64,000 bases of DNA from Halichoerus grypus (taxonomy: Eukaryota > Chordata > Mammalia > Carnivora > Phocidae), in contig NC_135715.1 in the NCBI RefSeq assembly GCF_964656455.1, positions 41,674,603-41,738,602 on the forward strand, written 5' to 3'. The position numbers and the translations under genes were made by a program. Under the pieces are notes generated by a model. That model was not told where the DNA came from. It searched no databases and saw nothing but the letters and a program-made list of their open reading frames with translations. Below, piece after piece: positions 1 to 11,894 of the stretch (the first letter of the stretch is position 1; each line of letters opens with the position of its first letter).

Positions 1-94
1 GTTGTTCATGTGGCTGTTATTGTTTTTAATATTTTGCAAATACCAGACAGAAATAGGCAGCAAGATCTGGTAATAATAGACAAATTTAATTATT

Positions 95-300
95 TATTTT
101 AAAGATTCATTTATTTATTTGAGAGAGAGAGAGAGAGAGCACGAGTCGGGGAGGGGCAGAGGGAGAGAGAGAGAATCCTCAAGCTGAATTCCCACTGAGC
201 ATGGAGCCCGATGCGGTGCTCCATCCCAGGACCCTGAGATCATGACCTGAGCCAAAACAAAGACCCGTCCATTTAACTGACTGGGCCACCCAGGTGTCCC
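95..300 (-). mobile_element. CAN-SINE (SINEC), full length
   Basis: Reverse-orientation carnivore SINE. The poly-T/AAAGATT tail side is at the left and the tRNA-Lys-derived head (complement of the GGTGGCTCAG motif) ends at the right. Imperfect target-site duplications CAAATTTAATTATT (81-94) and CAAATTTCATTATT (301-314) flank it. Several head substitutions mark it as moderately old. A 62-residue open frame here is only SINE sequence. Confidence 0.93.
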
Positions 301-314
301 CAAATTTCATTATT

Positions 315-3131
315 TTAATTGATATTTAATATAATTAAATTTTTTGTTTTTTTATTAAAATTGTAAATATTAATTTTGTCCAAAATCAATGAACTATTTC
401 ATGTTGCTATTTCTTTTCATATCGAAACATTTATTTTAATGTTTTAAATCATAATCCTCACTTAGAATATCGCAACATCCAGACATCTGCTTGGTTAAGA
501 AATCATAGAAAAATATATTATTTATTGTATATTCATTTTCTTATGTAAACAAATTGATTACTTCAATAGACAATAAATTATTTAGAACATAGATTTAAAA
601 AGGTCACAAGTGATCTCAAAAGGCACTGTAGTTAGACTTAAGAAACAGACTTGTAATTTAAATTCTGTTTTCTTCTGTTGCTAACAATATTCAGCATATT
701 TGTGCATCTTTCCTTTGGACATTTACATATCCTTTGTAACAGTAAAATTCAACCCTAACCTACGTCATCCAGAGCTAATGGTGTATTTACTCCTGACTTC
801 AATTAGGTGAATTAGCAATAAAAATGTAAGTGATTATAAAATAGAGTCAACTAAGACCATTGTTTCTGATTTCACTTTGGTTATAAGCTCTATTTCAAAA
901 TTCCATTAGCTAAATTAGAGGTTTCTCCTGTAACCCATTTCTCCTACAAATGGCAACTCTGCATTTGTGCTGATTGTCACTGCATAATTTTATGAGTTTG
1001 TCATTTAAAAAAATAAATGTAATTGTACCATCGTATAGCAGAGAAAATGAAGCTATTCAACTACACCCTACTACCTCACAGATATTCACATGAATATTAC
1101 ATATTTTTCTACTGAGTGGTTGTGGGTATAATGAGATTACACCTATTCCTAGTACCTTTCTGGATAATAAGAAGTCGTTACTGTACAAGATCATTTTCAA
1201 AGTCATTGAAAAGTAGAAAATGACTACAGCATACCAATAATGAGGGCACAAGTAAAATTGCTATTAAATTACTTCACTCTATAGTACCAAACTGTATGAA
1301 GAAAAATCGAGAGACACCCATTATTTTTTTTTATTATTTAGCTAATGAGAAAATACATGGGAAAAGGATTTTAATGGCCATTTTTAGTAAGAAATAACCA
1401 TGAGTTTTACTTTAGGAAATGCTATAAAAGATTAACACTTTAAAACAGGGTACCATTTTTATTTACCAGAATAAATAGCACTGACTTAAATTTGGTAGAG
1501 GCTTCAGAATGGAAACGATTATAACATATTTCACATTTTATAATAGTACCAGTCTTCATAAACATAGTATAAGCTAAGCTCAGCAACTATGGTTAAAATT
1601 TCTACCCGGAGATAAAATTAGAATGTTGATAACCTTTCTGTAGATGTTTTCCTTTATATCCATCTGCAATACTTAGGTAAGCCAAGTGTGGATAATGACT
1701 TCTTTCTTCATAAGAGGCATACAAAACACATAGGATAAATCAAAAGTTTAATTCTGTTTATAATATTTTCTTATTATCTGTTCTAAATAGCAACTGCCCA
1801 GATTCTTTAAATACTCGAATTTTCCTAAGTTCCATTTCTTTATGTCCATCACTGTCATCCTCATGATTTAGTCACCAAAGCATCTCATCATTTTTTCTTC
1901 TTTCTTACCAGTGCTGCACACTCTGTGAGATATACTGACATATGAAACCTTGTCTGAATCATTCCAAATTCAACTATTTATCTGATTCCTCAACACTGAC
2001 GTTGATGTAAAGACTCACCCTGTCTACTAGGTGTTGACCTCACTATATCCATTCTTTGAGAGATCTTGAGTTGACCTGACTCAGTATCTGTCTGCTTTTG
2101 CAAACATTGTTGCCACTTCCACAGCCCTGGCCACAGGGAACATTAACCTTGTCCAATTCTGACCATAAACTCTCCTGAGAGCAGTGTCCATTTAGAAAAT
2201 TTACTGAGAAATAAACAGCTTATAAGCAGAAATGCTTACCTTTGTCAAGGAGTCGTTGCTCAGAAAGGAATCATCAAAACCTGAAAAATAATGACTCGTT
2301 TTCAAAATAGTGTGGACGTTACCTGTGTTCCTCTTATATTTTAAATCAACAGAATCCAAATTTATTCACAAATCTAAATCATTAAAACCCTTTTCGGATT
2401 TTGTTCTTTAAAAAAAAACTAAGCCTCTCACATATACTAGTAGGAAGAATTTGGAAGGAATGGAATAAAAAATACCATTATTACTCAAATATCACAAGGA
2501 TCCATATGATGGTTAAAACTTATTTGCAATATTTATATTTTAACATTACTTATGAATTGGTTAAAGTGATTTATGAAAGAAGTTAAGCTAAAAAGTTAAG
2601 CTAGATACCCATTTTGAAATTATCCTCTTTTTAAAACACTGGCATTATTTTACCACTATGATCATTTTTTTAATTCCTTAAACATACAGTTATAAGCCCC
2701 TATAAATACTTAAAATGATTTCAAAATGTCTGAAATTTGTAAAAAAAACCCAACAAATTCTACTAGTAGTAGTGGTCTCTCTTTTTGTTTTCACGTATAA
2801 CACATTTTACAAGGTCTAACCAATTACTGACTCTAATGGCTATACATATAAACAGAGGAAATATTATTGGAATTGATCCAGTCAATAGCATTGTAAGTAA
2901 ATGAATTATCCTAAGATTAAATTATAAGCTCTTAATAGAATTAGAAATTACCCTATAGACAAAAGTAAATAAATTATGAACAATGAAGCAAATTAAATAG
3001 TTTAAAGAATTTCTGGTATGCCATAAACTTTGTATTAGCTATGATAAAGTCTCATAAGCTAAAAATTACTCTTATGTGAAAGAATTTTATTATTTAAGGT
3101 ATTTCAGCTTTGTAAGCCAAAACAGAAAAAC
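315..3131. other. AT-rich stretch without recognised gene
   Basis: No coding region, RNA gene or clear young repeat was recognised. The sequence is AT-rich with scattered short open frames that lack any recognisable domain. A short pyrimidine-rich part around 1800-1910 vaguely resembles plus-strand L2, but too weakly to call. The block near 2000-2200 is less AT-rich and unclassified. Confidence 0.5.
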
Positions 3132-3147
3132 CAATGAGTTTGCTTTT

Positions 3148-3340
3148 TTTTTTAAAGATTTTATTTATTTATTTGACAGAGAGGGAGAGGGAGAGCACAA
3201 GCACAGGGGGAGTCGCAGGCAAACGGAGAAGCAGACTCCTCGCTGAGCAGAGAGCCCAACGTGGGACTTGATCCCAGGACCCTGGGATCATAACCTGAGC
3301 CATAGGCAGATGCTTAACCGACTGAGCCACCCAGGTGCCT
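3148..3340 (-). mobile_element. CAN-SINE (SINEC), full length
   Basis: Minus-strand carnivore SINE with T-rich tail complement, GA-rich middle and tRNA-like head ending in CTGAGCCACCCAGGTGCC. A perfect 16-bp TSD, CAATGAGTTTGCTTTT, lies at 3132-3147 and 3341-3356. Confidence 0.95.
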
Positions 3341-3699
3341 CAATGAGTTTGCTTTTTAAGACAATTTCTATGTTTCAAATACAGTTGTTTTTCTTCACGA
3401 TACTTTATTTTTAATACTTTTTATTATTAACACTGATTTTTATTTATAACCCGCCTGGACAAATTCATCTACTTGTGAAAATGATCTTTATTTATGCATC
3501 TTAAATCCCATGTGCCTTCCATGGGCTTGGGTAGTTAAACCATTATTTATGTTTTACAAAAACTATAGTCATAAAGTACCAATTAAACAATAAACTTAAC
3601 ACAAAATATTTTAAAATTGGATTTTTAAATATATCAAATTTAATTTTGCCTCAAGTTAAAATAATGAAATTTTTACCTCAAAAAAAAAGGAGACATTTT

Positions 3700-4300
3700 A
3701 ATGGATTTGGAAGAAAATATGTGGATTTTAAAAATACTTATTTGTGAAGTAAGGGGACCTTTCTAAATAAGGTAGAAAGCTCAGGTGCTATAAAAGATAA
3801 ATAAATTTTAAAAATTAAATATGTCTGCACAGTAAAAATTTTAAAAAGTTCAAAAGATAAAATCGGAATGACATATGAATAAACATCTTAAAATAATTTT
3901 CTTAACATATATGTATAGCTCTTAAAACTGATAGAAAAATACAAGCAACATAATAAAAACATAAAGAGAGGAATAATTTATTCACAATATACAAATTGCT
4001 TTCACATATGGAAATATGCTAAACATCCTGTATAACTTTAAAAAAATGCAAAATAAAACCAAACTGAGATACTATCTATCAAGATAATTAAGGATGAAAA
4101 ATTCACTTTGTTAGTGAAGATGTGAATAATATGAACTCTTTTAGGGAATAATCTGGCAATATCTATCAAAATACAATATGCGGGAAATCACTGGTACAAA
4201 AATATTAGTAACAACACTGTACTTACTAAAAAGGGAAACAACCAAAAAGATATCTCAAGAAAAAAAGAGTTAAAGCGTAATTCTGTATTCTACAATGTGG
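3700..4300 (+). mobile_element. Old L1 (L1M-type) ORF2 3' fragment
   Basis: Degenerate plus-strand LINE-1. It shows the order typical of late ORF2 in old L1s: 'ATGCAAAATAAAACCA...GAGATACTATCT', then 'GATGTGAATAATATGAACTC', 'ATCTGGCAATATC' and a decayed 'AACAACCAAAAAGATATC' block. Every frame is broken by stops. It appears to resume at about 4800 after an LTR-like insertion. Family assignment is from memory of consensus order, not from a search. Confidence 0.55.
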
Positions 4301-4787
4301 TATCATACCACCCGTAGCATATTCTTTTGGTGCCTTGCCCAGATCCCTTCACTATCAGATTAACTCATCTTCCAGGTCTGTGAGTTTGGGCAGCTAGGAG
4401 TTTATAATTTACAACAGCTTACAATGTTTCCAGGGAAATGACTTCAGTAGCCCTAATCACCTCACCTGGGAGATTATAGTTCCATCTGGGAGTTACAAGG
4501 ACACTTGTTGGCAATTAGTTACTAATACAGCGGTACAAAATCAGGCCCCTTTGCTTCAAGATCAAACAACACTGTGGCACCATTCATACTGCAGAACTCC
4601 CCAGGAAATCAAGCTGAGGATAGACGTCAGCTAAAATATATCTGGGTTTGCTTCTTCTCAGACCTTAACCTGGTTCCTTTATTTTCTTAAAGTTTTCTCC
4701 TGATAGCATTCTCCTAATAAAGCCCTTGTACAAGAATCCTTATCTCAGGATCTATTTCTAGGGGTCCCTAACCCAAGACACATCATC
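4300..4787 (+). mobile_element. LTR-like repeat with polyadenylation signal
   Basis: More GC-balanced block inserted in L1M sequence. It carries AATAAAGCCCTTGTACAA near 4716 and ends in 'GGGTCCCTAACCCAAGACA', an arrangement (AATAAA, then a short R/U5-like end) common in mammalian endogenous LTRs. An A-run (about 4790-4805) follows. Boundaries and target duplications were not resolved and the family is unnamed. A related-looking 3' end occurs near 8985-9020. Confidence 0.4.
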
Positions 4788-4804
4788 AAAAAAAAAAAAA
4801 AAAA

Positions 4805-5095
4805 TGAAGTCCTATTTTATTATTATTGATCAGTCACTAAGAATATTAAATGAAATTGAGAGCTGTACAGCAAAGTCTCATTTTTAGAAAAAATAATATG
4901 TATGCATATATATTAATGTTATTTGCATATGGATGCCTAAGAAACTGTTTATAATGGTTGCCTATGGGGTTAGTGACTGCAGAAACAGAAAACTTCTTTT
5001 CAACATGAACATTTATTTTTACCATTTTTTACAATTTGGAAATTTTATAATGTAAACAGAATTATATTTTGAACTGTATAAAGTTAATTTAAATG
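4805..5095 (+). mobile_element. Old L1/HAL1-like 3' end fragment
   Basis: Resembles the 3' end of old L1M/HAL1 elements: a 'GGTTGCCTATGGGGTTAGTG' motif followed by a T-rich 'CAACATGAACATTTATTTTTACC' type ending. It probably continues the L1M segment left of the LTR-like block. Highly diverged. Confidence 0.45.
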
Positions 5096-5160
5096 GCAAC
5101 ATGAACTATTTGATATAAATGAATATGATTTTTAATATATTTTTTATTTTTATTTAAAAT

Positions 5161-5330
5161 TTTTTTTAAAGATTTATTTTAGAGAGGGAGAGAGCACAAG
5201 TGCAGGGGGGAAGAGAGAAACTTAAGCAGACTTTGTGCTGAGGGCGGAGCCCGATCCCATGACCGTGAGATCACAACCTGAGGTGAAACCAGGAGTCGGA
5301 CACTGAACCTACTGAGCCACCCAGGGGCCC
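5161..5330 (-). mobile_element. CAN-SINE (SINEC), internally shortened
   Basis: Minus-strand SINE with TTTAAAGATTTATTTT tail side, a short GA-rich stretch, and a head ending in TGAGCCACCCAGGGGCCC. Imperfect AT-rich TSD TTAAAATTTTTTTTAAA / TTAAAATATTTTTTAAA (5154-5170 and 5331-5347). Older than neighbouring copies, judging by substitutions and deletions in the head. Confidence 0.88.
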
Positions 5331-5378
5331 TTAAAATATTTTTTAAAAAGCTAGTGATGCCTTATAGATTTGCAGATG

Positions 5379-5440
5379 TAAGCATGTGTGTGTATGTATG
5401 TGTATATAATTACCATATGTATGGTAATAATTACATGTGT
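5379..5440. repeat. TG/TA-rich low-complexity with short hairpin
   Basis: TGTGTGTATG microsatellite-like run followed by a perfect inverted repeat, ATTACCATA (5409-5417), TG, TATGGTAAT (5420-5428). No gene context. Confidence 0.7.
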
Positions 5441-5607
5441 ATCTTTAAAAATTGGAGATGCACTTATTAGTAACAAATATAAAATGTAAGTAGAGGCTTG
5501 GCAAACTACAATAAACATTTCCTTTAGTAACGATGATGACAAAACAAGCCCATTTTTTCACTTGCAATTTTCTAACATATAAGTACATATTTTAAATTGA
5601 AAATTGG

Positions 5608-5802
5608 GGGCGCCTGGGTGGCTCAGTCGTTAAGCATCTGCCTTCGGCTCAGGTCGTGATCCCAGGGTTCTGGGATCGAGCCCCGCATCGGGCTCCCTGC
5701 TCCGCGGGAGGCCTGCTTCTCCCTCTCCCACTCCTGCTGCTTCTGTTCCCTCTCTCGCTGTGTCTCTCTGTCAAATAAATAAATAAAATCTTTAAAAAAA
5801 AA
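5608..5802 (+). mobile_element. CAN-SINE (SINEC), young, subfamily with CTCGCTGTGTCTCTCTGTC tail
   Basis: Plus-strand full-length SINE. GGCGCCTGGGTGGCTCAG head, A/B-box region with GATCCCAGGGTTCTGGGATC, CCGCATCGGGCTCCCTGCTCCGCGGGAGG core, CT-rich stretch, AAATAAATAAATAAAATCTTT tail. Perfect 14-bp TSD AAATTGAAAATTGG at 5594-5607 and 5803-5816. Confidence 0.97.
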
Positions 5803-6354
5803 AAATTGAAAATTGGTATTCCACTTGATTTTTTAATATGGGTTGACTATGGGTTTTAAAAACATATTAATGGCCCTTATAAATTTAAAGATGTAAAAGC
5901 TAGACTTACAGAGTTTGGAATCTCAGGTCACAAATATTTTATCAGGATTCCTTCAACCAACTTATTCTGTACCAGTCTGTCTTTTTATGTGAATATATCA
6001 GCAATTAAAATGAGTTATAGAAAATCACAATCATGATGATTTAAACTTTATATTACCCTTTAAAAATCTTCTTTTTACAACTTGTTTTCCATGTAAACTC
6101 TCAGAAGGGAAAATTATTTTTTAAAAAAGTAATTTTGGTGGCTGCACTTTGCAGGTCACAGTTAATTATAGAATCAATATTCTGCTCTCCAGGTGGTCAA
6201 GCTACACAAAGCCACAAAGCTATTTTATCACATTAGTCAAAGTTACATTTCTGTGAAGCCCAAAGGAATGGAAAAGATTGAATTTACTTTATAAGATTGT
6301 AATTATCATGGAATTGCATGTTTTTATAGAAAAATATCATTATGGTTATAATGA

Positions 6355-6425
6355 TGTTGTTCTAAGCTCTTTATGTGCATTAATTCATCTAAAGTTCACA
6401 GAAACTATATTGATCATAATGATTG
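6355..6425 (+). repeat. MIR fragment
   Basis: Short stretch 'TTCTAAGCTCTTTATGTGCATTAATTC' followed by 'TTCACAGAAAC' resembles the MIR core order 'TTCTAAGCGCTTTACATG...TTAACTCATTTAATCCTCACA'. Diverged and short. Confidence 0.5.
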
Positions 6426-6539
6426 CATTAGTTTTTCATGTCTGTAACACTAAGAATATCTGTTATTAATATATACATATTTAATTCAAATTAGAAGTTA
6501 ATTTGAACATGTTATATATTGATTGTTCTGCAGCTGATT

Positions 6540-6606
6540 TCAGAAGTGTCAAATACATATATAGCGAGATATACATATATACATATATGGATTTATACAT
6601 ATATAT
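6540..6606. repeat. TA/CATA-rich low-complexity tract
   Basis: Repeated ATACATATATA units, about 65 bp, no other content. Confidence 0.7.
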
Positions 6607-6778
6607 TTTACTTTAAAATTTTTAGATTGAAAAAATTCATAAGGATTTATTTTACAGAATACTCTTAAATATTCTCATTGTCAAAACTGGCACCAATATT
6701 TATCATCTATAGAAAAAAATATTTATTTAATATCCATATATTTGCGTTAAGAAATGGCAAATAAAATAGTAATTCTTG

Positions 6779-6948
6779 GGGTTCCTGGGTGGCTCAGTTG
6801 TTAAGCGTCTGCCTTAGGCTCAGGTCATGATCCCAGGGTCCTGGGATCGAGCCCCACATCGGGCTCCCTGCTCCGCGGGAAGCCTGCTTCTCCATCTCCC
6901 ACTCCCCCTGCTTGTGTTCCCTCTCTCGCTGTGTCTCTCTCTGTCAAA

Positions 6949-6983
<35 letters not shown>

Positions 6984-6997
6984 ATATCTTTATAAAA
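6779..6997 (+). mobile_element. CAN-SINE (SINEC) with expanded AAAT tail
   Basis: Plus-strand full-length SINE of the CTCGCTGTGTCTCTCTCTGTC subfamily. The AAAT tail is expanded to about 10 units (6946-6985). 15-bp TSD with one mismatch: AAATAGTAATTCTTG (6764-6778) and AAATAGTCATTCTTG (6998-7012). Confidence 0.97.
6946..6985 (+). repeat. (AAAT)n microsatellite in SINE tail
   Basis: About ten uninterrupted AAAT units grown from the SINE tail, a likely length-polymorphic tetranucleotide locus. Confidence 0.93.
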
Positions 6998-7515
6998 AAA
7001 TAGTCATTCTTGAGATGGAAGAGTTTAATTTTTAAAGAAGCAGATTGGCATTAATCAAATCATCATGAAATAAATAAAGCAAAATATGACTAGGTTCTAT
7101 GGAGGAGAAGAAAGAGCTGAATACATAAGAGGTAGCCCAGAAACATTCTGGGAGGGGGATCAGGAAATACTTTCCTGCTTTCTGTTTGCATTCATAAATA
7201 TCATATATTGGTCCATGTTTGAAAGATACCTTGAATTACGTGCTAAGGACATTGATTTCTTTTTCTCCTATTTTTGTGACAGTGCCAACAAACACATGAC
7301 TAGGCCAATTGTGAAAGCTCAGCCAATGATCCTTCAATTAAATTAGAAATATTTGAAATATCTTGAAAATAAATGGATCTTCAATCCCACTGAAAGCAGT
7401 GCATTAATTCAACATTGATATATAGTATAGAAATTAATAAAATGCCTATTCCTCCCAATCCATAATTTTTATGTATGTGAAAGAGGCACACACACATGCT
7501 CATGTATACACATCT

Positions 7516-7536
7516 ACACACACACACACACACACT
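7516..7536. repeat. (CA)n microsatellite
   Basis: About ten uninterrupted CA units, with further broken CA/TA repeats on the left (7486-7515). Confidence 0.9.
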
Positions 7537-8659
7537 ATAAATGAGAAAGATGAAGTCTATATTATAAACTACATATCTGCTATAGTAATAAATGTGTATT
7601 TCTCCAGTGTCAATTAGTGGGATCATCACATTTTTTAAAAGAGCTTTAAATAAATTTTAATTGATAATTTTGAACTTCAGATAAATTTATTTTTCTTTAT
7701 TTTTCTTAAAATACATACTACGAACTGATTTTCAAAATAGCAACTTCTGAACTTCCAGTTATTGTAGTTCAATTCCTTTTTGGAAACCATAAAAATAAAA
7801 TTTGAAGGGTTAGTGCTATAGTTAAAGTCACAATTGCAAATGGTGGTAAAAACAATGATTTTATATCAGTGGTATTTTTCAAGGAGCAAAGAAAAATAAA
7901 ATATAGTTTGGTTAAAACAGAGCTAAGATATTTCACTATATGTAATAGCGGCTCCCCAAGTAGATTCAAACTGGTGCAATTCCAAGATAATCCATAATTG
8001 AACAATGCACAAGGAACATTTTTCAAAATAGGACTCAACTCTAAGGGAGATAATCTAAAACATCTTAAGTGTCATTTTGCTCATTTTTTCTTGCATCAAT
8101 GTCACACTGAATTAGACAGTTATGTTGTCAACAAAACAATGCATCTAAATTCTGTTTTGTCTGTTGGTCAAGGAAAAATGCTTTTAGTTAGTTCTGGAAT
8201 CTAGCAAAAAAAAAAAAAAAAAGCAAACCTCAAATTATTTGGCTATTTACATCATGCAAAATTACAATTTCTGTACTTTATTCATCCAGCACCTATTTGG
8301 CATCTTTGTCAGAAAATTTTCAATGATCCTTAAAGATTGATGGGGCATGATTATTTAAAAACTTACATAATTACTTAAATGAACATATTTAAATAGGTTC
8401 TTGTCTATGCCTATATACTGTAACACAGATATGCTAATTTAAAACATAATGTATAATATTTCATTAAAATAGTGATATTGCTCAAATGTGTATTTTCTGT
8501 ATTTCTCCATTCTTATACTCAAGTAGAATATCATTTAACAGAATAAAATGCTAAATATTTTATCATTAATGCATTTGTCTTTTAAGAAAAATTTGGACAC
8601 ATGTATTTTGGCTTTGTCCACACAGAAGGATAAAGAAAATGCTCTCAGTGTTCTCTCAA

Positions 8660-9020
8660 TATCCCCTAGGATCCCTTTATTATTTTCCTACACTCTGGCT
8701 GTTAGTGTGATTTCCTACATCAGAGCAGCACCTGTGTCTTTCTGGAGGCCTCACCTTAGGAGCCAGAATCCTCTTTTTCTGGTGCAGAAAAAACCTATGA
8801 ATTTATATTCCTCCATGCACAAATTCTGAACTGTTGCTAATGGGTCCCAGAGTATAAAACTCCAGTAATCTTTTTTTTTTTCTTTCTTATCCATAACTCC
8901 CTCTATGGAGTTGTGCTTGACATAGCCCCTTTCTTTGTCTCACTCTGCTACCTTCCTAAAACTTTCACCCAAATCGTCATCTTAGGGTTTGTTTCAGAGG
9001 AACCCAAATTTAGACATAAC
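8660..9020 (+). repeat. Possible LTR-like relic
   Basis: The end 'TAGGGTTTGTTTCAGAGGAACCC...TTTAGACA' resembles the end of the LTR-like block at 4300-4787. Upstream content is CT-rich and more GC-balanced than its surroundings. No boundaries or target duplications found. Confidence 0.3.
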
Positions 9021-9900
9021 CCAATTAGACGTTTAAAGATTGGCAACTTTCTTTCATAAATTTCTAGGTGGAACTACTGATCATTGCTTTCAAAAGCCCT
9101 TCTTCAGCTTTCTATTAAAGTCTCTCTACATTTATCCTTAATAAATATTATTTAATGATTTTTAATCTTTGCGTATTAACATGCAAAATCTAACGTAGTT
9201 GTTGAGTTGGAAATTTAGATCATATATTTCTTTTTCAAATAGTCACAATCTGCTTAATATTTATTTTCAAATTTGAGTGGAAATCAGTACTATTTCTCAA
9301 GTTTACAAAACATTTTAGATGATCAGAATCAGATTTCTAATCCCCAGGCTTCTGGAAGCCTTAATTTGTTATGCTCTCTTAATGCCATAAAGAGACCTTT
9401 CCTTAAACTAGCAAAATCAAATTATCCTTCATCAGGACACAAAAATACGTAACCATTTATACTAGTTTACTATATATTTCAAATGTTTAGGTCCATATTC
9501 CCATTCTTTTATCTTATATGGTAAAGGAGATGAAAGTAATAGGTGAATTATGTGTAAAGAACATTTTGTGTATGCTATGATATAATACTGCCTTCCCCAA
9601 CCATTGAGTTAGTACTTCTCTTTTCTCAAATCACATTTGAAGGTGTTCCTCAGAAGGATATTTTTGAATTCTGCTGTGTATTTTGGAAGTAATCAATAAG
9701 TCTAGGCTACTCCTCTGGTCACAATATTATATGTGAATTACTAAAAATAAACCAAATAATTATATTTCCCTCCTGCTTTTCTTGTTGAATTCATTAGTGA
9801 AAATACAGTGTGAACTTATTTTTTGTGTCTTCTTATTCCACCTGCTATGTTATCTACTTGTTATTTTTAGGAATTTTGTTGATACTGGTTCTCTGAATAT

Positions 9901-10081
9901 TTTTTAAAGATTTATTTATTTGAGATGGGGGAGGGGCAGAGGGAGAGGGAGAGAAAGAATCTCAAGTAGACTCCCCACTGAGCCCAGAGCTGATGTGGGG
10001 CTCAATCCCACAACTCTGAGATCAGGACCTGAGCCAAAATCAAGAGTCAGATGTTAACCAACTGAACTACCTAGGTGTCCC
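9901..10081 (-). mobile_element. CAN-SINE (SINEC), old copy
   Basis: Minus-strand SINE, TTTTTAAAGATTTATTTATTT tail side to the head complement ACTACCTAGGTGTCC. The GA-rich middle and 'AAAATCAAGAGTCAGATG' variant indicate an older subfamily. No clear target duplication remains. Confidence 0.88.
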
Positions 10082-10459
10082 TAAAAATTTGGTATCTGTT
10101 TTCCAAAAATGTAAAATGTCTGATTAATATGAGATTTTCCTTTCCATTTTAGTCAGTTCCAAAATTGATAAGAGATTTTTATCAAAATTTTCATCTATTT
10201 CACACTTCTCTTTGGTAAAGAATTAAACCGAAATCTCACTTTCTCTCAACAATTTCTATTTCTCCAAAGAGAATAAATTGTCAAAAAGTCAAGAATTTAT
10301 CAGTTACTCGGTTTTCAGCTATTTTAATTTTCATCATATGTAAATGTCAAAGCAGGAAAATGAACAACTTACTGTGTTTTCATGCAATTTGATAAAATAT
10401 CGATAAGCGGTATACTTTAAAGTGAATAGAAACTTAATCATGAGTTGTAATGGTGAATA

Positions 10460-10640
10460 TGATGAATTCATTCAATAAATGGTAATGTTAAGAACCATTT
10501 GTCTACATCCTAGGGGTACAAAAATAAGACAGATATGTGCCTGCACTCATGGATCTTTAATGGGAAAAAATTGATCATATACAAGCAAATCAATAAGGTA
10601 ATTCCTGATAGAAAAAAAAATTAAATAAATGATATACTAG
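10460..10640 (-). mobile_element. L2 LINE 3' end, left part
   Basis: Reverse-strand LINE-2 3' end. 'TTCATTCAATAAATGG', then 'CCTAGGGGTACAAAAATAAGACAGA' and 'CCTGCACTCATGGATCTTT' follow the complement of the known L2 terminus (AATAAATATTTGTTGAATG; CTGTCTT...AGCTCCATGAGG). Continues after a MER5-like insertion. Confidence 0.7.
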
Positions 10641-10642
10641 AG

Positions 10643-10822
10643 CAGTGGTTGCCCATTCTAGCTGTGTATTAAAATTACCTGGAGGAAGTTTTAAAAATAA
10701 TGAGACCCTGACTTCATCCTCACATTTTTTAATTTAATGTATCTGGGGCGTGGGCCCAGGGATAGGCTTTTTGTTGTTGTTGTTTTTTAAATTACCCAGG
10801 CAATGCTATTTTGCAGGAACAA
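10643..10822 (+). mobile_element. MER5A-like hAT (Charlie) element
   Basis: Begins CAGTGGTTGCCCATTCTAG and continues TTAAAATTACCTGGAGG...ATGAGACCCTGACTT...CCCAGGCAATGCTATTTTGCAGGAAC, the order of non-autonomous MER5A-type elements (Charlie group). A TTG-repeat tract (about 10770-10785) lies inside. It splits the minus-strand L2. Confidence 0.72.
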
Positions 10823-10849
10823 TTAAGAGCTGTGATAGAAAATTTTAGG

Positions 10850-11330
10850 GATGTACAAGCTACTTCAGATTTTCTGGTCTAGAGAAGACATTTATGAAAG
10901 TTGCATTTGAACAGACCATTTAATGATGATAAGGTGCCATACATAAGAAAATCACGTGGAAGAGTGTTGAAGGGAGAAGCAGAGGCTGATTCAACGCCTC
11001 TGAGGCAGGTGAGCCACAGAGGCTGGAGGAACAGAGAGAAGGCTGGTATGGTGGTACAGGATGAATGCCGAGAGAGTATGAGATGAGGTCACACAGATCC
11101 GCAGCTAGGACACGAGGTCCTTGTAAGCCACGGTAAGGAGTTCTGAATTTCTTCCCTGTACAACTGAAAGCCATTGGAGTGTTTTAACTAAAGTGACATA
11201 ATCTGATTTATGTTTGGAAAGATGCTGTCAGTTATATGAAGAATGGATGGAAAAAGTAAAAAATGGAAACAAGAAGGCCATTTGGAGTGCTGAGTATTCA
11301 AGAGGAGAGCTACCTCGGTAAAACTACAGC
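10850..11330 (-). mobile_element. L2 LINE fragment, right part
   Basis: The complement of the L2 3' region is followed in order: 'CCTCTGAGGCAGG', 'GAGATGAGGTCACACAGAT', 'GGTCCTTGTAAGCCACGGTAAGGAG', 'GAAAGCCATTGGAGTGTTTTAA' and 'AGTGACATAATCTGATTTA'. Short open frames on both strands (10901-11086 plus, 10920-11174 minus) are chance readings of this repeat. Confidence 0.82.
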
Positions 11331-11894
11331 CACCACGCCAGCAGTTGCAAGACGCACAATGGTACATGATAGCAATTTATAGCAGAGCAGTCAGAAAGTC
11401 GGATGCTAGTTTTGCTGGCAAGTAGTAAAGTGGATGAGTGATGAGCTGGAAGCAAACAAGATGACATTTCTCTACTGTAAAACTTCTTCGGTTGGCCTCA
11501 CCTTAAATTAATGCAGCATTCAACTGCAGGAGCTCAGAAGAATAAAAAACACTGAACCACTTTGCTCCAAACTCCTCCCTTAAAATGTTTTATGCTCCTT
11601 TATCTAACAGACTCTTTGTACTGGTAAGGGTGTAGTCTTTTGTGAAGTTATATCTTTGTTATATCAATTGAAGTACAAACATCCAGCGACTTCACTTCAA
11701 CAACTAAAAAGCTCAAATAGTATCACTTCTCACACTTTTATTTCTAAGAGATTGTCATGGAAGGTATGTAGAAAACAATAAAATGCCCTGTAATGAAAAT
11801 GTCATCTTTTGTTGTTCAGTTGAAGCTGAAACATAAAGTTAAGTGTTAGTTCAGGTATAATATAGACACAGAATTTTAATAATGATGTAATAAC
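11331..11894. other. Unclassified stretch
   Basis: No gene recognised. Contains a roughly 35-base motif at 11337-11372 that recurs in diverged form at 12092-12125. Confidence 0.5.

Larger units (their letters stand above)
7013..9900. other. AT-rich stretch without recognised gene
   Basis: No coding gene recognised. Open frames of 60-93 codons (for example 7086-7346 and 8548-8829, plus) show no domain, signal peptide or conserved motif that I know. Contains the (CA)n tract near 7516, an A-run at 8205-8222 and an LTR-like block near 8660-9020. Confidence 0.5.

Noticed and set aside
4290..4320. Palindrome GTGGTATCATACCAC as a functional operator or LTR end
   Set aside because: Near the LTR-like boundary, but no matching partner at the other end and no protein known to me that would bind it.
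5608..5690. tRNA-Lys genes suggested by A/B-box-like heads
   Set aside because: These are SINE heads derived from tRNA-Lys, present in over 20 copies and followed by SINE bodies and tails.
7086..7346. 86-codon open frame as a gene
   Set aside because: No recognised domain, no conserved context; length is within chance for a 64-kb window read in six frames.
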